Source: Eleginops maclovinus (lineage: Eukaryota; Chordata; Actinopteri; Perciformes; Eleginopidae). From it: a stretch of DNA of 64,000 nt. Position numbers and translations under genes: made by a program. Within the stretch, counting starts at the first letter, position 1. Every line of letters starts with the position of its first letter. Shown one piece after another: positions 60,401 to 64,000 of the stretch. The stretch covers positions 21,310,378 through 21,374,377 of the forward strand of contig NC_086368.1 of the NCBI RefSeq assembly GCF_036324505.1, read 5' to 3'. Below the pieces are notes generated by a model that had not been told where the DNA came from, did no database searches, and saw nothing but the letters and a program-made list of their open reading frames with translations.

Positions 60401-62179
60401 GGTGTTTCTCGATAACTGGGCAAAATCTTAGGCTTGTCTAAAAACTCTGGGTTGGCGATTTCAGCCCAGGGCAACTTGATCACTCCTTGATCTGTGCAAA
60501 GTAAGCAACGGGAAAGAGGGGTTCCTTGGCGTCCTTCATTGATTTCCTGAAGCCATTCCTCAGTGAAGATGCAGGGGTAGGAAGTCTCAGGAACGGGGGT
60601 CTCCTCCACTTCTCGACAACCCTCCTCCAGAAGACTTTTGAGGACAACGCGAGCGGCTTGGTCCCCGAAAGGCTCCACCTGCAGATAGAAGTCTCCAGGA
60701 CGCAGTAGCAAAGGGTTCACCTGTGCTAACTGGATGACGGTTTTGTCATGAAGGCACAGAGGCCAGCCCTCACAGCGGAAAACCACATCAGAGTATCCAG
60801 CCTAGAACAAATAAATAAGTTGTCAGTGTAATGTTGGTTTTATTTGTTCCACCTAATACATTTCACTGTTTCATTTATGTGTAAGTTATTATCTTCTCCT
60901 ACTTTCACATCTTAGTCGTATTGGTAGATTGTTAGAGTACACTGTAAACATTTATTATTTTGTGCATACGAAGAGCTGAGTTACCGTATCTGTTACCGTT
61001 ACTGAACAACACAGTATACACAAGATAAGCTGTTGCTTAGAAATGTATCATTGTTTATAAACTTCATGTATGGAATGCAACTGGATCTGCACGGTAACAC
61101 ACCCAAATCTGTTTATTTGGACATAGGAGCGCACTCCAGGTATGCAAGAGCGATTGGTCAACAAAACATCTTGATTTAAAAAAAAAGGGAGGTATTCATA
61201 ATATTTATAAGAAAAACGTTTATGTTAATATATTGTATCTCGCTCTTTTTTTTATCCCTCGTTTTACTCCTTTGTGGGGATTAATCATGCTCAGAGAACT
61301 ACAGTTCCCATGGGGACTTGCCAATTGTAAACAGGAAGCGTAATGTCGGCATGGACGCTGTGGGCTACAACTTCAGCCTGCTTCAGCCCCCTCCATTTTT
61401 TATTTAGATTTATTGGCACCATTTAAAGTATGCCGAATAAGCTATTAGCTGTACTTTTTCTGGATTGCCCCCAAGGGTTTATATTCAATTCATAGTGGAT
61501 TACTTTGATACTGAACAAAAACGCGATGTTTTTTCAAGGAAGATTTGCCGTTATTAAGAGCGTCTTTTTGCTGTGATTTTAAGCACATGTGGACGTGTAT
61601 TCACTATGGACAGCAGGAATAAACATACTTTGGAAGGGTAAGTCAAAATGATGTATTACACTCTAATGCCAGCTTGATTAGACACACATCTAATGCATCC
61701 TGTTGTTTCATGAAGTCTACTTTTGTAGGCCTACACTTAACCTAACAGTAGTTCAGTTATATGTTTTCAGCATTGAGGAGTGTGAAGTGTTTAGAATATT
61801 CTGTTATCTTCATGTATGTAAAAAGAGAGGTCACAAACACTAGAAACACATCTTAATTTGTAGACCACTACACCACATTTGATCTCAATAACAAAAGTAC
61901 AATTACATGTAGGTACTAATTTCAGACAATGTCCTCACAACCCTGTCTTCAAAAGCCTTGAATACATGGGTGGGTACTCACACATGCTGCCTGTTGAACA
62001 CTCTCCAGCAGGTGTTTGGAGGGAATGAGGAAGTCCAGCAGACACTGTAAAGCATCACCAAAGTAACGTTCTTCTATGGTGCGAAACAGCTGGCTGAGGA
62101 CGATGGGCGCTGTGACATCGAAAGGGGGGAAGAGGGCCGACAGGGCACTCTGGATGGACGAGTCCAGAGATTCTGGGTT
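44671..62179 (-). CDS. kiaa1755: KIAA1755/PLEKHG4-type Rho guanine nucleotide exchange factor, 21 coding exons (5' end missing)
   Basis: Exons in transcript order: 61982-62179, 59271-60801, 58093-58296, 57824-57947, 56919-57012, 56117-56203, 55888-56004, 54906-55004, 54652-54800, 53814-53952, 53482-53604, 53098-53295, 51990-52969, 51522-51771, 51025-51114, 48590-48814, 47661-47831, 46731-46908, 46275-46391, 45252-45497, 44671-44975. All borders are GT/AG; the sum is 5,625 nt, exactly 1,874 codons plus stop. Domain order: a KIAA1755-type N-terminal region (about 1-210), a long disordered region, a CRAL-TRIO/Sec14-like segment (about 645-785), spectrin-repeat-like helices (about 786-1110), a disordered linker, DH (about 1349-1535), PH (about 1540-1655) and a Ser-rich tail. 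The protein should load GTP on Rho-family GTPases. Synteny and the N-terminus point to KIAA1755; the DH-PH half resembles PLEKHG4. The initiator exon was not found. Confidence 0.93.
45498..46274 (-). other. RhoGEF intron with a small tandem duplication
   Basis: This intron contains a poly-G run on + (46020-46028) and a duplicated 18-mer GTACTTATTAAGCAGCAT (46088-46105 and 46114-46131, period 26). No coding sequence was recognised. Confidence 0.6.
46275..47831 (-). CDS. kiaa1755: RhoGEF PH-domain exons
   Basis: Exons 47661-47831, 46731-46908 and 46275-46391 encode the pleckstrin-homology domain and its C-terminal extension: [77 protein letters not shown], then [23 protein letters not shown]. 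The order and wording follow human PLEKHG4 very closely. The C-terminal helix Trp typical of PH domains is at [10 protein letters not shown]. Confidence 0.95.
48590..51771 (-). CDS. kiaa1755: RhoGEF DH-domain exons, interrupted by a Tc1 element in an intron
   Basis: Exons 51522-51771, 51025-51114 and 48590-48814 encode the Dbl-homology domain. CR1 is [20 protein letters not shown]. The middle is [20 protein letters not shown] then [17 protein letters not shown]3 is [29 protein letters not shown] (seen as [20 protein letters not shown]), followed by [19 protein letters not shown]. The conserved Glu of CR1 (TEREYV) that contacts the GTPase is present. The intron between the second and third exon holds Tc1 copy B; the exon borders themselves are undamaged. 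Confidence 0.95.
49001..50602 (-). mobile_element. Complete-length Tc1/mariner element, transposase dead (copy B)
   Basis: A 1,602-bp element of the same family as copy A, with matching ends (CAGTGGGGCAAAAAAG...) and TA duplications at 48999-49000 and 50603-50604. Inverted repeats of about 200 bp (49001-49200 and 50404-50602) are both present. The transposase lies on the minus strand, the same sense as the host RhoGEF gene. The element sits in the host intron between the exons at 51025-51114 and 48590-48814. Ends are intact, so it could in principle be moved in trans by a protein such as copy A's. Confidence 0.97.
49362..50237 (-). pseudogene. Tc1-like transposase pseudogene of copy B
   Basis: The frame starts [10 protein letters not shown] and matches copy A almost residue for residue (differences noticed: R85G, Q129P, V168I, R288C). 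It stops at codon 292 because CGA became TGA (49362-49364), a CpG-type transition. A second in-frame stop follows at codon 300 (TTA to TAA, 49338-49340), and a 2-bp deletion in the GTGTGTG tract near codon 315 shifts the frame. The catalytic triad lies upstream of the lesions, but about 48 C-terminal residues are lost. Confidence 0.93.
51990..52969 (-). CDS. kiaa1755: RhoGEF large linker exon (end of spectrin-like region and disordered linker)
   Basis: A 980-bp exon. Its first part ([18 protein letters not shown]...[20 protein letters not shown]) continues the helical region. The rest is polar, Ser/Glu/Gln-rich and without recognisable fold, ending SNVL next to the donor TTTT|GTAAGT. It includes a [20 protein letters not shown] segment that resembles a phosphorylation-rich linker. 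The equivalent linker in PLEKHG4 also precedes the DH domain. Confidence 0.9.
53098..56203 (-). CDS. kiaa1755: RhoGEF CRAL-TRIO end and spectrin-like exons
   Basis: Seven phase-compatible exons (56117-56203, 55888-56004, 54906-55004, 54652-54800, 53814-53952, 53482-53604, 53098-53295). They encode [78 protein letters not shown] and [13 protein letters not shown]. Human KIAA1755 carries matching phrases (VLTSLKALSHHV, LLGLQREGGATLARL, LETLLHLHRFC). The helical, heptad-like pattern suggests spectrin-type repeats as in Trio/Kalirin-like GEFs. Confidence 0.92.
55371..55445 (+). repeat. Dispersed repeat fragment in a RhoGEF intron
   Basis: TTAGCACTTGTATAGCACATTTCACGCAG...CCCAAAGTGCTTTTC resembles a short repeat core that I recall as frequent in teleost genomes (AGCAC..TATAGCGC..CAAAGTGCTTTAC). 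Borders and class are unknown. Confidence 0.4.
56262..56403 (+). repeat. SINE-like element, + orientation
   Basis: GGTCACCAGTTCAAGACCAAG resembles an RNA polymerase III box B. It is followed by GAACAAGGCACCGTACCCTACACTGCTCCCCGGG, the wording of tRNA-derived teleost SINE bodies (GAGCAAGGCACC..CAACTGCTCCCCGGG). The 5' head and tail are not clear. It lies in a RhoGEF intron and has no effect on exons. Confidence 0.55.
56581..56870 (-). repeat. SINE-like element, - orientation
   Basis: On the minus strand, GAGATGCCCTTGAGCAAGGCACCAAACTACCTGCTGC is followed by about 230 bases. It ends with CCCCTAGGGGGATTAATAAAGGTTCATCTTATCTTA, a SINE/LINE-type 3' tail seen in fish repeats. It is oriented opposite to the neighbouring element at 56262-56403 and lies in the same intron, 49 bases 3' of the exon 56919-57012. 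The open frame running from that exon into it is an artefact of reading through the donor. Confidence 0.55.
57824..58296 (-). CDS. kiaa1755: RhoGEF exons leading into the CRAL-TRIO-like segment
   Basis: Exons 58093-58296 and 57824-57947 encode a Ser/Pro-rich stretch ending [14 protein letters not shown], then [16 protein letters not shown] and [13 protein letters not shown]. Human KIAA1755 reads ACLPGGRDRAGRPLLLV and LLSYLCTIPR at this point, so alignment is firm. The next exon (56919-57012) continues [14 protein letters not shown], the analogue of GLAVVIDARKQPP in the Sec14-like fold. Confidence 0.92.
59271..60801 (-). CDS. kiaa1755: RhoGEF large N-terminal exon
   Basis: A 1,531-bp exon (acceptor TTCTAG|GCTGG, donor AAAAAAG|GTAAGC). 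Its first 140 codons are the conserved N-terminal module: [51 protein letters not shown] and [11 protein letters not shown]. These align with [26 protein letters not shown] and FTQEWLEAIN of human KIAA1755. The remaining 370 codons are polar and variable. They include [10 protein letters not shown] (compare GDYVALLGFS in KIAA1755), CxxC pairs and a basic C-terminal stretch (SPKKGK). Confidence 0.93.
61290..61605 (+). promoter_or_regulatory. Promoter-like region with ZNF143/STAF-type motif inside the RhoGEF gene
   Basis: AACTACAGTTCCCATGG (61297-61313) closely matches the SBS motif bound by ZNF143/STAF (ACTACAATTCCCA.), common in vertebrate housekeeping and bidirectional promoters. A CCAAT (61321-61325) and an ETS-like CAGGAAGCG (61332-61340) follow within 40 bp. 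Downstream on + lie an 18-codon upstream ORF (61351-61407) and then the exon-like start at 61606. It falls in the intron between the RhoGEF exons at 61982-62179 and 59271-60801. Confidence 0.5.
61606..61637 (+). CDS. Candidate first coding exon of an unidentified + strand gene
   Basis: ATGGACAGCAGGAATAAACA opens ten codons ([10 protein letters not shown] plus two bases) ended by a near-consensus donor GG|GTAAGT at 61638. It lies about 300 bp downstream of the promoter-like motif cluster. No following exon was recognised before the window ends, and I do not recognise the peptide. If real, the gene runs antisense through the 5' part of the RhoGEF gene. Confidence 0.35.
61982..62179 (-). CDS. 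kiaa1755: RhoGEF first recognised coding exon
   Basis: Borders are CTCCAG|AACCCAG and TGT|GTGAGT, 66 codons in phase 0: [31 protein letters not shown] and [20 protein letters not shown]. Human KIAA1755 begins MDPPSLDTAIQHALAGLYPPF, so only one or two initial codons are missing. They must be on an upstream exon, possibly beyond the window. Confidence 0.92.
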
Positions 62180-64000
62180 CTGGAGGACAAGAAGAGGCAG
62201 GGATAAGGTTTGTGTGTATGCTTATTATTTAAATAGAATGTTAGACTCTGGCTAAACCCAACTCAAGAATACCAGGTACAGATATAGATGATAGCGTTAA
62301 ACTTAATAACCATCTGTTCTTGCATGAGAAAGCTATCAATCTAATTTGGAAGAAGTATCTTTGTGGCTTTTGCAGCTAATCAACCACTTTTGCTGCTATT
62401 TTGATTTAAATAGTCAAAGCCACAGGAACTATACCAAACCCTAGAACTAAAGTTGCCTAAAGAAAAAAGAAAAACGTCTTCACTTCAAAATTAATGCAAT
62501 AAAACATGCGCCCATAATGAAGGCATAACAAAACATCAATGTCAGTGAATAAGTTAAAGTGTGATGTGCACATTCTTTTAAAATGAGTATTGACTTTTTA
62601 ATCAAGGCAAATAAGTTGTAAATCATTCAATTTAAACCTTTGAGACCTTGAATTTAGTAGATCTTATACAGACTAGTATAATAGCTGCCCTCAAACCAGA
62701 TGCTGTCATTGCAGTTATTAAATAATCTGGCGTATAATCTGATGTAATGGCCTTTTCCATCCAATGACATGTGGTGTGCTAGTGCTGGTCAAATGGGTGT
62801 GAATATCTAGTAACCCGATTGTGTAGTGTGGACTACAGATTCAAGTAAATGTCTATTCTAACACTGATTTCTTTGAAGAAGCTCCACATGGTCAAGAGAG
62901 AACAAATGCCCTGTAAATGCAAAACGACAGGACAGATATTTTTCTTGGCCTTTTACCCCTAGCTGTGCTCATTTAGAATACATCAAAGAGGGGTTTTCTT
63001 TTGGTTTAAAAGTCAGGAATACAAAAGCGATACACCTTTTTTGAGTGCACTTTTTGGATTATGAACTGGGCCTACATGTATCAGTACATGCATTATCATC
63101 TTTTACAAACTGAAACCTCCAGCAAAAGGTGAAATTTACCAAAAATGTAAACAAAATAATCTATTCACTTATCAAAGGCTTTGAGGTGAATTAATACTGT
63201 CATCTTTAGGAGATCAAGAGGGATATGTTCGCTGATCCTAATCAAAAGAGTATCTGGTGAAGATTAAGTCTGTGCTGCATGAGTTTGTGCAACTTGTTTC
63301 ATGTCGGCCAGGATATGCTTCATTTAAACTCCTATATTTGTAGCAGACCAGGGCCAGCGTCTGATCTTATTCAAAGTGACAAGAAGAAGCAAAGCAGAAG
63401 AAATAAATGCCCATTCCTGTTAAGAATTACCATAAAAAAGCAAGAGCATGAAATGACACGATTTTCTGTCATAAGAACACTTAGTGCTCATCTTTACTGC
63501 ATGTAGAAATGTCTGAAGTAGATAAGCTGCCAGCACCAGCTGTGCCATGGGTGATGTCCAGCTAAACATACAACCTATTTTCAGACGAAAAGAGGCCGAC
63601 TTCAAAGCATTTTTGGTCAACCACCTGATGGAATGACAGCCAGGCTTGTAATGCAATTTAATGAGCATTGCAAATACGGGACTCTCAATTGGATTGTGCA
63701 ATACAGGAGATACTGTAAAAGAAACTCAGATTACTGCCTGTCAGTTGTTCGTAAATTATCATGTGAATCAAACAATACCTTCACTGTAGTATGCTGAAGT
63801 GTTGCTCTGTGAGGCTCTGTGTGTTTTCATTTCTGCTTATGCAGGCATGCTTGAAGGTGAATACTAACCACAACAGCATGCTTACAAGAACACAGTGGGT
63901 TTTAGCAGGTTTTATGTTAACCACATGTATAAGCTACCAGCAAGAATCACAAAGTACAACTTAGTCTGATTGAATGTCATTCATATCAAAGGCATTTAGT
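62180..64000. other. 5' flank of the RhoGEF gene; no feature recognised
   Basis: The upstream exon with the initiator Met of the RhoGEF gene should lie here or further away. ATG|GT combinations occur (for example minus-strand ATG|GTAATT near 63430) but none has supporting context. No other gene, repeat or RNA was recognised. Confidence 0.5.

Overview
The window looks like a ray-finned fish (teleost) nuclear chromosome: AT-rich non-coding DNA, short exons with canonical GT/AG borders, Tc1/mariner elements, a solo LTR, SINE-like and MITE-like repeats and long CA and GA tracts. I assembled three vertebrate genes by reading splice sites and checking phase by hand. In order they are vstm2l (+ strand, 14.85-30.83 kb), a tissue-type transglutaminase tgm2 (- strand, 33.34-42.03 kb) and a KIAA1755/PLEKHG4-type RhoGEF (- strand, 44.67-62.18 kb, 5' end incomplete). 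From memory, human 20q11.23 carries VSTM2L (+), TGM2 (-) and KIAA1755 (-) in this order and orientation, with TTI1 and RPRD1B between VSTM2L and TGM2. Those two are not seen here, where the vstm2l and tgm2 stop codons are only 2.5 kb apart.

Layout. 1-14.6 kb is mostly gene-free. It holds a complete Tc1 element with an intact transposase (7083-8686), one isolated exon-like segment (9451-9535), a (CA)43 tract, a roughly 1-kb solo LTR with a 4-bp target duplication (12411-13428) and a MITE-like repeat. 14.85-30.83 kb is vstm2l, four coding exons with a 13.3-kb first intron full of simple repeats and transposon fragments. 31.5-33.3 kb is the short convergent spacer. 33.3-42.2 kb is tgm2, 13 coding exons, with promoter-like sequence next to its ATG. 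44-62.2 kb is the RhoGEF gene, 21 in-frame coding exons (1,874 codons plus stop). A second Tc1 copy, with a dead transposase, sits in one of its introns, and two further exon-like segments lie after its annotated stop. Inside a 5' intron of this gene is a housekeeping-type promoter signature with a short exon-like start pointing the other way (61.3-61.64 kb).

Functional reading. Vstm2l should be a secreted single-V-set protein, Tgm2 a calcium-dependent protein cross-linking enzyme, and the RhoGEF a large scaffold-like Dbl-family exchange factor. They share synteny and are not an operon-like system. The points most worth a second look are: a one-base C-tract expansion that frameshifts tgm2 between the catalytic core and the beta-barrels; retention of DH-PH domains in the KIAA1755-position gene; alternative 3' exons that would give it a PDZ-ligand-like C-terminus; the intact Tc1 copy beside a decayed one; and the promoter nested inside the RhoGEF gene. 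I found no clearly undescribed system.
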